From Chryseobacterium gleum (lineage in GTDB: Bacteria; Bacteroidota; Bacteroidia; Flavobacteriales_D; Crocinitomicaceae): a stretch of DNA of 13,393 bases. The stretch covers positions 1 to 13,393 of the forward strand of contig CALPSU020000032.1 of the NCBI GenBank assembly GCA_943326315.2, given 5' to 3'. A program made the position numbers and the translations under genes. The notes below the pieces were generated by a model. That model had not been told where the DNA came from. It was given only the letters and a program-made list of their open reading frames with translations, and did not search any database. Of this stretch, positions 1 to 7,546 are shown one piece after another. How positions within the stretch are numbered: the stretch's first letter is position 1; every line of letters begins with the position of its first letter.

Positions 1-636
1 GATTTCATGATTATTGAAACAGATGGGAAATTAGAACTTACATTAAACGGAAGAAATGCACCTGAGTTAAAGGTTAGTCGTGATTATGAACAAATGTTGC
101 GAACATATTCCGAAGGCGCTAAAACATCTAAAGCAGATAAAGATGCTGTGATGTTTGTAAAACATAAACTGGATGGGGCAAAATGGTTTATTGACGCAAT
201 TAAGCAAAGGCAAAATACCTTGATAGGTACGATGCATGCAATAATGATGTATCAATTTGATTATTTTTTAACTGGTGATGAGACAAATTTACGCCCGATG
301 ATATTGAAAGATATTGCTGAAATTGTAAGTTTAGATATATCTACTGTATCAAGAGTTGCAAATAGTAAATATGTTCAGACAGGGCATGGAACGTATGCCT
401 TAAAATATTTTTTCTCAGAATCATTATCTACAGATGCAGGAGAAGAAGTTTCTACTAGAGAAGTGAAAAAGATTTTATCCGAAGCAATTGAAGCGGAAGA
501 AAAGCATAGACCTTTAACAGATGAGAAATTGACAGATTTACTTAAGGAAAAAGGATACAATATTGCAAGAAGGACTGTTGCAAAATACCGTGAGCAATTA
601 AATATTCCAGTAGCGAGATTAAGAAAAGAACTATAA
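1..636 (+). CDS. rpoN: RNA polymerase sigma-54 factor, C-terminal part (5' end outside window)
   Basis: This is the DNA-binding end of sigma-54, the alternative sigma factor that lets RNA polymerase recognise -24/-12 promoters and needs an AAA+ activator to open them. The reading frame is open from base 1 (GAT TTC ATG...), so the ATG at 7 is an internal methionine and the gene is cut by the window edge. About 211 codons are visible. They contain the core-binding/helix-turn-helix region (LKDIAEIVSLDISTVSRV, typical of sigma-54) and, near the end, the RpoN box ARRTVAKYRE, the family signature that reads the -24 element. The stop codon TAA shares its last base with the ATG of the next gene, so the two are probably translationally coupled. 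The family assignment is secure; regulon and activators cannot be seen here. Confidence 0.96.
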   Translation, partial: DFMIIETDGKLELTLNGRNAPELKVSRDYEQMLRTYSEGAKTSKADKDAVMFVKHKLDGAKWFIDAIKQRQNTLIGTMHAIMMYQFDYFLTGDETNLRPMILKDIAEIVSLDISTVSRVANSKYVQTGHGTYALKYFFSESLSTDAGEEVSTREVKKILSEAIEAEEKHRPLTDEKLTDLLKEKGYNIARRTVAKYREQLNIPVARLRKEL

Positions 637-1283
637 TGAAGCTTTTAGCAAGTATAATTTCCTGGATATTAATGCCAATGTTGATGCCAATTTATGCATT
701 GATATTAGTAATGTTTTTTCCTTCTCAACCAATTGATTTATCTTCAGGAGATTCTTTATTTTTAATGCCATTACAGAATAAGTTGGTTTTAATTTTATAT
801 TACTTTTTGTTTTCTGTTTTCACTCCAGGGATTTTATATTTGATTTTAAAAAAAATGAAATACATTTCCTCTCTTGAAATGGATGAAATGAAAGAGAGGA
901 AAATTCCAATGGTATTAATGAGTTTATCGTGTCTTTTTTTATTTTACATTTTAACCTCTTATGATTTTAGACTGCCAAAATACATCTATGGGTTGTGTTT
1001 GTCTGGCGCTGTTATAATAAGTGTTTTCACCATTTTAAATATATATTTAAAAGTTAGTTTACATGCAACAGGTGTTGGGGTTTTAAGTGGATTTGTATTA
1101 TCTTACTTTGCTGAACAAATATTTTTTGATATATGGGTTTTAGCTTTAGTTTTTATTGTTTCTGGTTTAGTATTAACTACCAGACTATTTTTAGAAAAGC
1201 ATACAATAAGGGAATTAATAATTGGTTATTTTTTCAGTTTATTTATAACTTTTGCATTAAATTTTTTCTACCCATTCAGATGA
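636..1283 (+). CDS. Multi-pass membrane protein, PAP2-phosphatase-like with degenerate motifs
   Basis: A 215-residue very hydrophobic protein with about five or six predicted membrane segments. Its polar residues recall type 2 phosphatidic acid phosphatases: K87-x-R-K-I-P91 resembles motif 1 (Kx6RP), SLHA at 141-144 resembles motif 2 (PSGH), and R183-x5-H189-x3-E193 resembles motif 3 (SRx5Hx3D). The match is imperfect: motif 1 is shortened, motif 2 lacks the proline and glycine, and the final acid is Glu. It may be a diverged lipid phosphatase or a non-catalytic relative. The ATG overlaps the rpoN stop by one base, and the M48 protease gene starts 20 bases downstream, so the three probably form one transcript ending at the terminator near 2150. 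Membrane location is well supported; enzymatic activity is inference. Confidence 0.8.
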   Translation: MKLLASIISWILMPMLMPIYALILVMFFPSQPIDLSSGDSLFLMPLQNKLVLILYYFLFSVFTPGILYLILKKMKYISSLEMDEMKERKIPMVLMSLSCLFLFYILTSYDFRLPKYIYGLCLSGAVIISVFTILNIYLKVSLHATGVGVLSGFVLSYFAEQIFFDIWVLALVFIVSGLVLTTRLFLEKHTIRELIIGYFFSLFITFALNFFYPFR

Positions 1284-1303
1284 TTTATTTAAAATAATTT
1301 AAA

Positions 1304-2119
1304 ATGAAATTTAAAAACATTAAACTTTCTATTGGTTTACTAATCTTACTAATTTCCTTAGGATGTGGTATGATAAATAAGAAAAACAAAGGAAAAGGAA
1401 TAAATCTTTTGACGGTTCAACAAGATAAAGATTTAGGTGCAAAAGTAGCAGCAGAAATTGATGGTAACCCAACGCAATATCCATTGCTAGACTCAAATAA
1501 GTATAAAGCTGTTTATCAATATCTTTATAAAGTTCGAGATAATATCTTGAATTCAGGAAAAGTTGATTTTAAATCTGATTTCAAATGGAGATTACGTGTA
1601 ATTCACGACGATAAAACATTAAATGCTTTTTGCACACCGGGAGGATATATTTATATTTATACAGGGATTTTGAAATTTATGGATTCAGAAGATCAATTAG
1701 CAGGTGTAATGGGACATGAAATAGGGCATGCGGACATGCGCCATTCTACAAGACAAATGACTGCTATGATAGGTCTTCAACTTATTGAACAAGCTCTTTT
1801 GGGGGATGCAAACTCTGTAACCCAAATTACAAATGCATTATTAGGACTAAAATTCTCAAGAAATCATGAAACTGAAGCAGATGAAAGATCTGTTATGTAT
1901 TTATGCCCAACTCAATATAATGCAGCAGGCGGAGCAGGGTTTTTCCAGAAAATTGAAGCAATGCCTAAAGGTCAAAAACAGCCAGAATTTTTAAGTACCC
2001 ACCCAAATCCAGAAGGTAGAATTGAACACTTCCTAAATTCTAAACAAATAATGGGATGTGCTGGAAATAGAGATTTTAAAGAAGAATACAAAAGAATGGT
2101 TGGCATGTTGCCTAAATAA
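1304..2119 (+). CDS. M48-family zinc metalloprotease, probable lipoprotein
   Basis: A 271-residue M48 peptidase of the single-domain envelope type (the BepA/LoiP/Oma1-like group handles misfolded outer-membrane proteins). The catalytic zinc motif HEIGH lies at residues 138-142, preceded by the usual TPGGYIYIYTGIL strand. The third zinc ligand is E189 in SRNHETEAD (family pattern SRxxExxAD), so the active site looks complete. The first 20 residues form a signal sequence ending in a cysteine at 21 (ISLGC), suggesting lipidation, although the residue at -3 is Ser rather than the usual Leu. No acidic surface-export tag follows the cysteine, so a periplasm-facing anchor is likely. It is the last gene of the rpoN transcript and its stop codon abuts the terminator hairpin. 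Substrate unknown. Confidence 0.93.
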   Translation: MKFKNIKLSIGLLILLISLGCGMINKKNKGKGINLLTVQQDKDLGAKVAAEIDGNPTQYPLLDSNKYKAVYQYLYKVRDNILNSGKVDFKSDFKWRLRVIHDDKTLNAFCTPGGYIYIYTGILKFMDSEDQLAGVMGHEIGHADMRHSTRQMTAMIGLQLIEQALLGDANSVTQITNALLGLKFSRNHETEADERSVMYLCPTQYNAAGGAGFFQKIEAMPKGQKQPEFLSTHPNPEGRIEHFLNSKQIMGCAGNRDFKEEYKRMVGMLPK

Positions 2120-2160
2120 AAAACCGTAAACAATTAATAAACAACTATTTACGGTTTTTC
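2119..2160. terminator. Bidirectional intrinsic terminator between the M48 gene and tRNA-Ser
   Basis: A perfect 12-bp stem (AAAAACCGTAAA at 2119-2130 pairing with TTTACGGTTTTT at 2148-2159) with a 17-base loop. The stem ends in a T run on either strand, so it can stop the M48 transcript from the left and the tRNA-Ser transcript from the right. Confidence 0.85.
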
Positions 2161-2164
2161 TTCG

Positions 2165-2251
2165 TGGAGAGTGAGAGATTCGAACTCTCGATACCCTTGC
2201 GAGTATACTAGCTTTCCAGGCTAGCTCATTCGACCACTCTGACAACTCTCC
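2165..2251 (-). tRNA. tRNA-Ser (anticodon GGA)
   Basis: Read on the - strand this folds as a class II tRNA of about 87 bases. The acceptor stem is GGAGAGT/ACTCTCC. The anticodon arm is CTAGC-CTGGAAA-GCTAG with anticodon GGA. A long variable arm (ATACTC/GGGTAT) is typical of serine tRNAs. The T arm is GAGAG-TTCGAAT-CTCTC. No CCA is encoded. The base after the acceptor stem (the discriminator) reads A, where G is common for serine tRNAs. The terminator at 2119-2160 lies just downstream. Confidence 0.96.
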
Positions 2252-2296
2252 GAATTTCGAGGTGCTAAGGTATAAAAAAAATAGTAACTTTACATT
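2252..2296. promoter_or_regulatory. Divergent promoter region for tRNA-Ser (-) and the 119-aa gene (+)
   Basis: The 45 bases between the tRNA 5' end and the next gene hold two near-matches to the Bacteroidota -7 element TAnnTTTG. TAACTTTA at 2285-2292 on the + strand lies only 4 bases before the ATG at 2297, implying a leaderless or very short leader. TACCTTAG at 2272-2265 on the - strand faces the tRNA. Each differs from the consensus by one base and no clear -33 TTG is visible, so this is suggestive only. Confidence 0.4.
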
Positions 2297-2656
2297 ATGG
2301 ATTATGAAATAGAACTGAGATTTCAAAAATTAAAAGCCAAATTAGAAGAACAATTTGACGGGGGAATGGACGTGCAAGCTATTCTTTTTCTTATCGGAGT
2401 TGATAAATTAGGCATTGGTCATAAGAATTTTTCTAAAAATGAAAAAGTAGATTTATTGCATATTGCAATTTGTACTCTGTTAGAGCCTTATGGTTATTAT
2501 TCTTTTGAAGGACGGGACGATCAAAATTGGCCTCATTTTAAACTTGAAAAAGAATTACCTTTATTGAATGATTCTGAACAGCAGCATTTATTGAAAGAAG
2601 CGATGCTTGACTATTTCATTTCAGAAGGTCATTTCGTAGAAGAAAAAGGAAACTAA
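2297..2656 (+). CDS. Small cytosolic protein of unknown function
   Basis: A 119-residue acidic, soluble-looking protein with no signal peptide or membrane segment. It begins with a predicted amphipathic helix (MDYEIELRFQKLKAKLEEQF), followed by a central portion with LLHIAICTLLEPYGYYSFEGRDDQNWPHF and an acidic helical C-terminus. I do not recognise a named family or any catalytic motif. The ATG at 2297 follows a near-consensus -7 element. The gap to rseP is 30 bases, so they could share a transcript, but this does not establish a functional link. Confidence 0.8.
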   Translation: MDYEIELRFQKLKAKLEEQFDGGMDVQAILFLIGVDKLGIGHKNFSKNEKVDLLHIAICTLLEPYGYYSFEGRDDQNWPHFKLEKELPLLNDSEQQHLLKEAMLDYFISEGHFVEEKGN

Positions 2657-2686
2657 AACACACTCAATCGTACATAAACAATACAA

Positions 2687-4027
2687 ATGGAAATTTTAAT
2701 CAAAGCAGCTCAATTAATACTTTCACTTTCTTTATTGGTAATTCTTCATGAATTTGGACATTTTATTCCTGCCAAAATATTTAAAACTAGAGTTGAGAAA
2801 TTTTATCTATTTTTTAATCCATGGTTTGCGTTATTCAAAAAGAAAATTGGAGATACTGAATGGGGAATCGGTTGGTTGCCATTAGGTGGATTTGTTAAAA
2901 TCGCTGGGATGGTAGACGAGTCGATGGATAAAGAACAATTAGCTTTACCTCCTCAGCCATGGGAATTTAGATCAAAACCAGCTTGGCAACGCTTGATTAT
3001 AATGTTGGGTGGCGTAACGGTGAATGTAATTGCGGCGATTATTATTTACGTTGGAATTGTACTTGCTTATGGGGAAGAGCAACTTAAACCTCAAGATATT
3101 AAACATGGACTTTCAATTCATCCATTTTTAGAGCAATATGGTCTGAAATCTGGAGACAATATTGTTGCAGTTGAAGGTGAACCGATTAATAGTCCTTTAG
3201 TAATCAATAGCGAAATATTATTAAGAGGAAAAAGAAGCTTTACAGTTATTCATGAAGATGGTAAAAAGTCAATCGTTACATTACCAAAAGATGTTGATTA
3301 TAAGATGTTTGAGAGTGGAGCTTATCAGGCAATAGATTTGAGATCTACTAATACAACAGTAGATTCTGTTATACCTAAAAAAGCAGCTGACTTTGCTAAA
3401 ATAAAAAAAGGTGATAAAATTTTAAGTGTAAATACTGTTCAATGTGAATATTACGACAATCTTAAAAGCGAATTATATAAAGCAAGGTCTAAAAAAGCGA
3501 ATATTTCATTATTACGAGGTAAAGACACTTTAAATCTTAAAGTAAATGTAGCAAAAGAAGGAACTTTAGGATTTGTAATTCAGATAAATGAAGGAGACAG
3601 AATTGACGAATCTAAAGTGAAAGTTAACTATTTTGGTTTAGGAGAAAGTATCGGAAAGGGTATAAAAAAAGGATATTACACCTTGAACGATTACATTGCC
3701 CAAATGAAATTTATTTTCACTAAAAAAGGTTCGACCGAGATAAGTGGTTTTGCTGGTATTGGTAAAATGTTTCCAAGCGTTTGGAACTGGCAAATATTTT
3801 GGTTGAATACAGCTTTTATCTCTATCGCTCTAGCTTTTATGAATATTTTACCTATCCCAGCATTAGACGGTGGGCATGTTGTGTTTTTACTTTATGAAAT
3901 AATTACTGGTAAAGAAGCGCCTCAAAAAGTATTAGAATATGCACAATATGTTGGATTCTTTTTATTGATCGGTTTAACATTGTATGCTAACGGTTTAGAT
4001 GTTTTTAAATGGTTAACTGGTAGTTAA
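2687..4027 (+). CDS. rseP: RIP metalloprotease RseP (site-2 protease)
   Basis: An inner-membrane zinc protease (M50 family) that cuts substrates within the membrane. In E. coli it cleaves anti-sigma-E, and in other bacteria also remnant signal peptides. The 446 residues fit the family length. HEFGH at 21-25 in the first membrane helix supplies two zinc-binding histidines and the catalytic Glu. The second signature NILPIPALDGGH at 386-397 supplies the zinc-binding Asp (LDG at 393-395). Between them lie two PDZ-like domains (about 143-200 and 225-290, with LKSGDNIVAVEGEPIN and IKKGDKILSVNTV). Further membrane helices lie near 105-127, 365-392 and 422-445. A small lipoprotein gene starts one base after the stop, so the two are probably cotranscribed. 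The client anti-sigma factor cannot be inferred from this window. Confidence 0.96.
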   Translation: MEILIKAAQLILSLSLLVILHEFGHFIPAKIFKTRVEKFYLFFNPWFALFKKKIGDTEWGIGWLPLGGFVKIAGMVDESMDKEQLALPPQPWEFRSKPAWQRLIIMLGGVTVNVIAAIIIYVGIVLAYGEEQLKPQDIKHGLSIHPFLEQYGLKSGDNIVAVEGEPINSPLVINSEILLRGKRSFTVIHEDGKKSIVTLPKDVDYKMFESGAYQAIDLRSTNTTVDSVIPKKAADFAKIKKGDKILSVNTVQCEYYDNLKSELYKARSKKANISLLRGKDTLNLKVNVAKEGTLGFVIQINEGDRIDESKVKVNYFGLGESIGKGIKKGYYTLNDYIAQMKFIFTKKGSTEISGFAGIGKMFPSVWNWQIFWLNTAFISIALAFMNILPIPALDGGHVVFLLYEIITGKEAPQKVLEYAQYVGFFLLIGLTLYANGLDVFKWLTGS

Positions 4028-4028
4028 A

Positions 4029-4565
4029 ATGAAATTTTTCGGTTTTATTTGTCTTCTCATTCTTCTAGCTTCTTGTTCCGACTTTTCTAAGGGGGATCAA
4101 CTTGAAGCTATTAATAATTTGAACAAAACAGTGGATAGTATTGAAACTGTTTTGATCGAGAATAATATGGATGAGATTAATGAAATTTCAATCGAAGCAG
4201 AATCCGTTATTTCGAGAATAAAAGAGAATATTAAATCAGATACTTTAGAGATTTCTTTTGCTGAAAAGATAGATGATTATCTTACTATGTATAAATCTAT
4301 TGAACCATTAGGAGAAATATATAATACGCTTAGAAAAAACATAAAGGCGGAAAAAATAGCTTTAATCAAATTAGAAAGGGATATCAATCATGGAAATGGT
4401 GAGCGATCTAAGTATTCTGATTTTATCAATTTCGAATCGAAAAAAATTAATAATTTAACGAAAGTATTGGTGAAATATATTTCAAAGAGAAAGAAAATGA
4501 TAAGTATCTATTCCTCTTATCATGAAAAATTATATGTTTATTCATTTAATTTAATCACTAAATAA
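4029..4565 (+). CDS. Small helical lipoprotein of unknown function
   Basis: A 178-residue protein with a classic lipoprotein signal (lipobox LLASC, lipidated Cys16). The rest is charged and almost entirely helix-forming, with heptad-like Leu/Ile spacing (for example LEAINNLNKTVDSIETVLIENN), suggesting a coiled coil or helical bundle. The residues after the cysteine are SDFSKGD. In Flavobacterium johnsoniae a surface-export signal close to SDDFE has been described for lipoproteins, so surface exposure is possible but this is a weak match. The ATG follows the rseP stop after a single base, implying cotranscription. No enzymatic motif is seen. Confidence 0.85.
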   Translation: MKFFGFICLLILLASCSDFSKGDQLEAINNLNKTVDSIETVLIENNMDEINEISIEAESVISRIKENIKSDTLEISFAEKIDDYLTMYKSIEPLGEIYNTLRKNIKAEKIALIKLERDINHGNGERSKYSDFINFESKKINNLTKVLVKYISKRKKMISIYSSYHEKLYVYSFNLITK

Positions 4566-4617
4566 AATCAAGACAGTTTATAAGTATCCTTAATTGATTT
4601 TTTGTATCTTGTGCCTA

Positions 4618-6447
4618 ATGAAAAAGCTTTTATTTTATTTGTTTATTCTAGTGTCATCCTCATTTTTTTCCCAAGAAGGGAGTGATCAACAATTGGCTCA
4701 ATATTATTATTCAAATAATGAATTTGATAAAGCTGTATCTTATTATCAGCGTTTATTTGAGAAAGAGGGAAACAAATTTAATTTTAATCGATATTATGAA
4801 TGCCTTTTAAAAACCGAAAATTTTAAAGAAGCCGAAAAATTATTGAAGAAACAAATATCATTAAATCGGTCTAATTACGAATATAAAGTAGCATTAGGTG
4901 AATTCTATGAGAAATCCAATAATCCTGAAAAATCTATAAAAATTTATGAGGATTTAGTAAATGATTTATCTCCAAATCCTGCCGTTATTATTGAAGTTTA
5001 TAAAGCATTTAAGGATAAAGGGAAAAGCGATTTTACACTTCAAACTTTAGAAAAAGGTCGAAAATTATTGAAAGAAACGTATCCTCTAAATTTTTATTTT
5101 GCTGAATATTACGGCTCTTCTAATCAAAAAGAAAAGATGGTTGATGAATATATTGATTTATTGGAAATTCAGCCAGATTACATTGAAAATATTGAAGCTA
5201 TGCTTTCTAAACAAATTGATTTCTCCGAAGAATCAAATATAGAATATGAACTCCTTCGTCAAAAATTATTAGTTCGTATTCAAAAGAAACCAAATGAGAT
5301 TGTTTATTCTGAAATGTTGATTTGGCTTTTTATTCAAAAGAAAAATTTTAGTAGCGCTCTCATTCAAACACAAGCATTAGATAAAAGAGAAAAAGAGGAG
5401 GGAAGAAGGGTGTATGAATTGGGTTTGATATGTGTTGAAAATAAAGAATATCTGGTAGCTAAGAAAGCATTTGAATATGTGAAACAGTTAGGGATGGACC
5501 AGATTTATTATTTTCAAGCTGAAAAATCATTATTAAACACTCTTTTTTTAGAAGTAACAACAAATCGGAATTATTCTAAAGGTGAAATTGATTCAACAGT
5601 TTTAGAATATGAAGGAGCTTTATCTCGAGTAGGAAGAAAGCGTACGAGTTTGCCTTTGATTTTAGAAATGTCGCATATACAAGCTTTTTATTCTAATCAA
5701 GCTCCTGTTGCGATTTCAAATTTAGAGGAAGCTTTGAAATTTCCAACATTAACAGATTCTGAAAGAGGAGAAGTAAAAATGCAGTTAGCGGATATTTTAG
5801 TTTTAAAAGGAGATATTTGGGAGGCATCATTATTATATATGCAAATCGATAAAGATTTTAAATTTGAACCGATTGGGCACGAAGCAAAATTTAAAAATGC
5901 TCGAATATTTTATTACGATGGAGAGTTTGATTTCGCCCAGTCTCAGTTAAGTGTTTTAAAAGAATCTACTTCTAAACTTATAGCAAATGATGCCATGAAA
6001 TTATCTTTATTAATTACAGATAATTTTGGGATTGATAGTAATTATACCGCTATGACTTGGTTTGCGAATGCTGATTTGTTAATTGAACAACATCAATACG
6101 ATGAGGCTTTTATACTATTCGATAGTATTGTGAAAAAGTTTCCTTATCACAGTTTGAGTGACGAAATTCTTCTTAAAAAATCAAAAGCAATGCAATTACA
6201 AGGTAAGTGGCCAGAAGCCATTGCCTATTTACAAGAATTATTAAAATATTTTTCAGAAGATATTTTGGCAGATGACGCTCTTTTTCAATTGGGAGAAATT
6301 TACGAAAATCAGTTAAATGATAAGGAAAAAGCATCGGAATATTATAAGAAAATATTATTTGATTACAAAGGGAGTTTATATTCTGTAGAAGCAAGAAAAC
6401 GTTTTAGAGCATTGAGAGGAGATAAATCGGATGAGTTTGTTGAGTAA
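4618..6447 (+). CDS. Secreted/periplasmic TPR-repeat protein
   Basis: A 609-residue tetratricopeptide-repeat protein with an N-terminal signal peptide (MKKLLFYLFILVSSSFFSQ, probable cleavage near residue 18). I choose the ATG at 4618. The frame is open from a TTG at 4594, but that would put eight odd residues ahead of a perfect signal peptide. Helical repeats run through most of the chain: clear TPR units include residues 27-50 (YYYSNNEFDKAVSYYQRLFEK), 60-80, 90-115 and several in the last 120 residues (DALFQLGEIYENQLNDKEKASEYYKKILFDY). The C-terminal arrangement recalls BamD/YbgF-like TPR proteins of the envelope, but no specific partner can be named. A near-match to the -7 element (TATCTTG at 4605-4611) lies just upstream. 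It ends in a convergent terminator shared with the outer-membrane protein gene. Confidence 0.9.
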   Translation: MKKLLFYLFILVSSSFFSQEGSDQQLAQYYYSNNEFDKAVSYYQRLFEKEGNKFNFNRYYECLLKTENFKEAEKLLKKQISLNRSNYEYKVALGEFYEKSNNPEKSIKIYEDLVNDLSPNPAVIIEVYKAFKDKGKSDFTLQTLEKGRKLLKETYPLNFYFAEYYGSSNQKEKMVDEYIDLLEIQPDYIENIEAMLSKQIDFSEESNIEYELLRQKLLVRIQKKPNEIVYSEMLIWLFIQKKNFSSALIQTQALDKREKEEGRRVYELGLICVENKEYLVAKKAFEYVKQLGMDQIYYFQAEKSLLNTLFLEVTTNRNYSKGEIDSTVLEYEGALSRVGRKRTSLPLILEMSHIQAFYSNQAPVAISNLEEALKFPTLTDSERGEVKMQLADILVLKGDIWEASLLYMQIDKDFKFEPIGHEAKFKNARIFYYDGEFDFAQSQLSVLKESTSKLIANDAMKLSLLITDNFGIDSNYTAMTWFANADLLIEQHQYDEAFILFDSIVKKFPYHSLSDEILLKKSKAMQLQGKWPEAIAYLQELLKYFSEDILADDALFQLGEIYENQLNDKEKASEYYKKILFDYKGSLYSVEARKRFRALRGDKSDEFVE

Positions 6448-6487
6448 TTTTTAGTATTTTTTTCGATATAAAACTATAACAAAAGAA

Positions 6488-6517
6488 AAAGGGTGCCTAA
6501 ATTTTAGGCACCCTTTG
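6488..6517. terminator. Convergent intrinsic terminator
   Basis: A perfect inverted repeat (AAAGGGTGCCTAAA at 6488-6501 and TTTAGGCACCCTTT at 6503-6516) forms a GC-rich hairpin between two converging genes. On the - strand it is followed by TTTTTCTTTT, a good T tract for the barrel-protein transcript. On the + strand the tail (TTTGTAGTAGTT) is weaker but it probably also stops the TPR transcript. Confidence 0.88.
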
Positions 6518-6535
6518 TAGTAGTTATTATTTCAA

Positions 6536-7234
6536 TTATAGTTTATACCTAACGCCTATGTTTAAACCTGCTGTCATATTATAAGCTGAACCTCTTGGAC
6601 TACTAGCCGGACTAGGAGTTACTAAATCAAATGGATCGTGAATGTTTTGTTTGAAATCTTTATCCTCTGCGTCCACAACTCCAATATCACCTCTTAGTGA
6701 AGCATCCATACTAAATTGATCATTCAACTGATAAGAAACACCTACCGAAATCATCCCTCCAAAATCTGTAGAAACAAACGCTTTTTTATAATTATCTTTG
6801 ATGCTATTTCTATCGTTATCGTATAATCTAGCATCTGTTAAGAAACTTATTTGAGGTCCAACTTTACCTATAAATGACATCTGACCACCGATTGGTAAAG
6901 TCACTGTAAGCATTAATGGAATCTTTACATATTGTAAAGACTTTAATCTTTCCTGATCTTTCCAATTGTATTTATCACCTTGAAATGAATATAAAACATT
7001 TAGCCCAACACCAATTTTTTCAGAAATCCCATATTGACCAGACAAACCGAAATGACCATTAAAAGCATTCTTTCCGTCATAATACTTACTATCCATATCA
7101 TCTTTGTTTAAAAGATAACTTGTTTGCGGATTAACTTCAAGCCCTAATTGAAGCCCTTTTTGAGCTTCTACTTGATTCATAGAAACTAAAATACTTGTTG
7201 TAGCTAATACAACCTTAAATACTGTTTTTTTCAT
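6536..7234 (-). CDS. Outer-membrane beta-barrel protein (PorT-like family)
   Basis: A 232-residue protein with a signal peptide (MKKTVFKVVLATTSILVSMNQVEAQ, cleavage near VEA-Q) followed by alternating hydrophobic/polar strands ending in aromatic residues, typical of an 8-strand outer-membrane barrel. Examples are GLQLGLEVNPQTSYL, IGVGLNVLYSFQGDKY and the final strand AGLNIGVRYKL. The strand YVKIPLMLTVTLP and the GKVGPQISFL element are typical of the outer-membrane beta-barrel domain found in many Bacteroidota proteins, which includes the PorT family. Such proteins are often of unknown individual function; nothing here shows a substrate or a role in type IX secretion. The gene stands alone, with its terminator 19 bases beyond the stop codon. 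Confidence 0.87.
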   Translation of the reverse strand: MKKTVFKVVLATTSILVSMNQVEAQKGLQLGLEVNPQTSYLLNKDDMDSKYYDGKNAFNGHFGLSGQYGISEKIGVGLNVLYSFQGDKYNWKDQERLKSLQYVKIPLMLTVTLPIGGQMSFIGKVGPQISFLTDARLYDNDRNSIKDNYKKAFVSTDFGGMISVGVSYQLNDQFSMDASLRGDIGVVDAEDKDFKQNIHDPFDLVTPSPASSPRGSAYNMTAGLNIGVRYKL

Positions 7235-7546
7235 AATTTTTAATTATTTAATTTTTAATTATTCTGTTTGATTCTTAAACATTATTGATAACAGAAAACA
7301 CAATAATTTTTATGTAAAAGTATTTCCTAGCTATTATCAAATAAATGAGCAATCTCAATAAATCAATAGATGTGTGTCAGTTGAATGAAACCGTAAATAA
7401 ATGTTCTAAGATTATTGGATGGAAATTTTAATTTCTCTTTATTTTAAGATTTTGTCAAATAGTTAGTTACTATTTAGTTCTACTTAAAATTAAGGAGGGT
7501 TTTAAGAATTTTAAAACCTATAAATCAGAATAAAAAAATAAAGGTG
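7235..7546. other. AT-rich intergenic region between two - strand genes
   Basis: These 312 bases carry the leader of the beta-barrel gene, including two copies of a TTTTTAATTATTTAAT-like stretch just before its ATG. I see no clear open frame, RNA gene or full consensus promoter. A weak hairpin (GGTTTTAA at 7498-7505 pairing with TTAAAACC at 7511-7518) sits about 30 bases past the end of the permease gene on the - strand. It may end that transcript but lacks a convincing T tract. Confidence 0.5.

Noticed and set aside
67..255. Open frame on the - strand inside rpoN (and another at 375-560)
   Set aside because: Both lie antisense within a clearly recognised gene, have cysteine/phenylalanine-rich random-looking translations and no promoter.
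2033..2326. 97-aa frame on the - strand
   Set aside because: It runs through the terminator and the tRNA-Ser gene; the peptide GELSEWSNELAWKASILARVSRVRISHSP is translated tRNA.
4594..4617. Upstream TTG start for the TPR protein
   Set aside because: The ATG at 4618 begins a perfect signal peptide; the added eight residues would precede it for no reason.
6173..6394. 73-aa hydrophobic frame on the - strand
   Set aside because: Shadow of the TPR-protein gene; hydrophobic only because it is the complement of a charged helix region.
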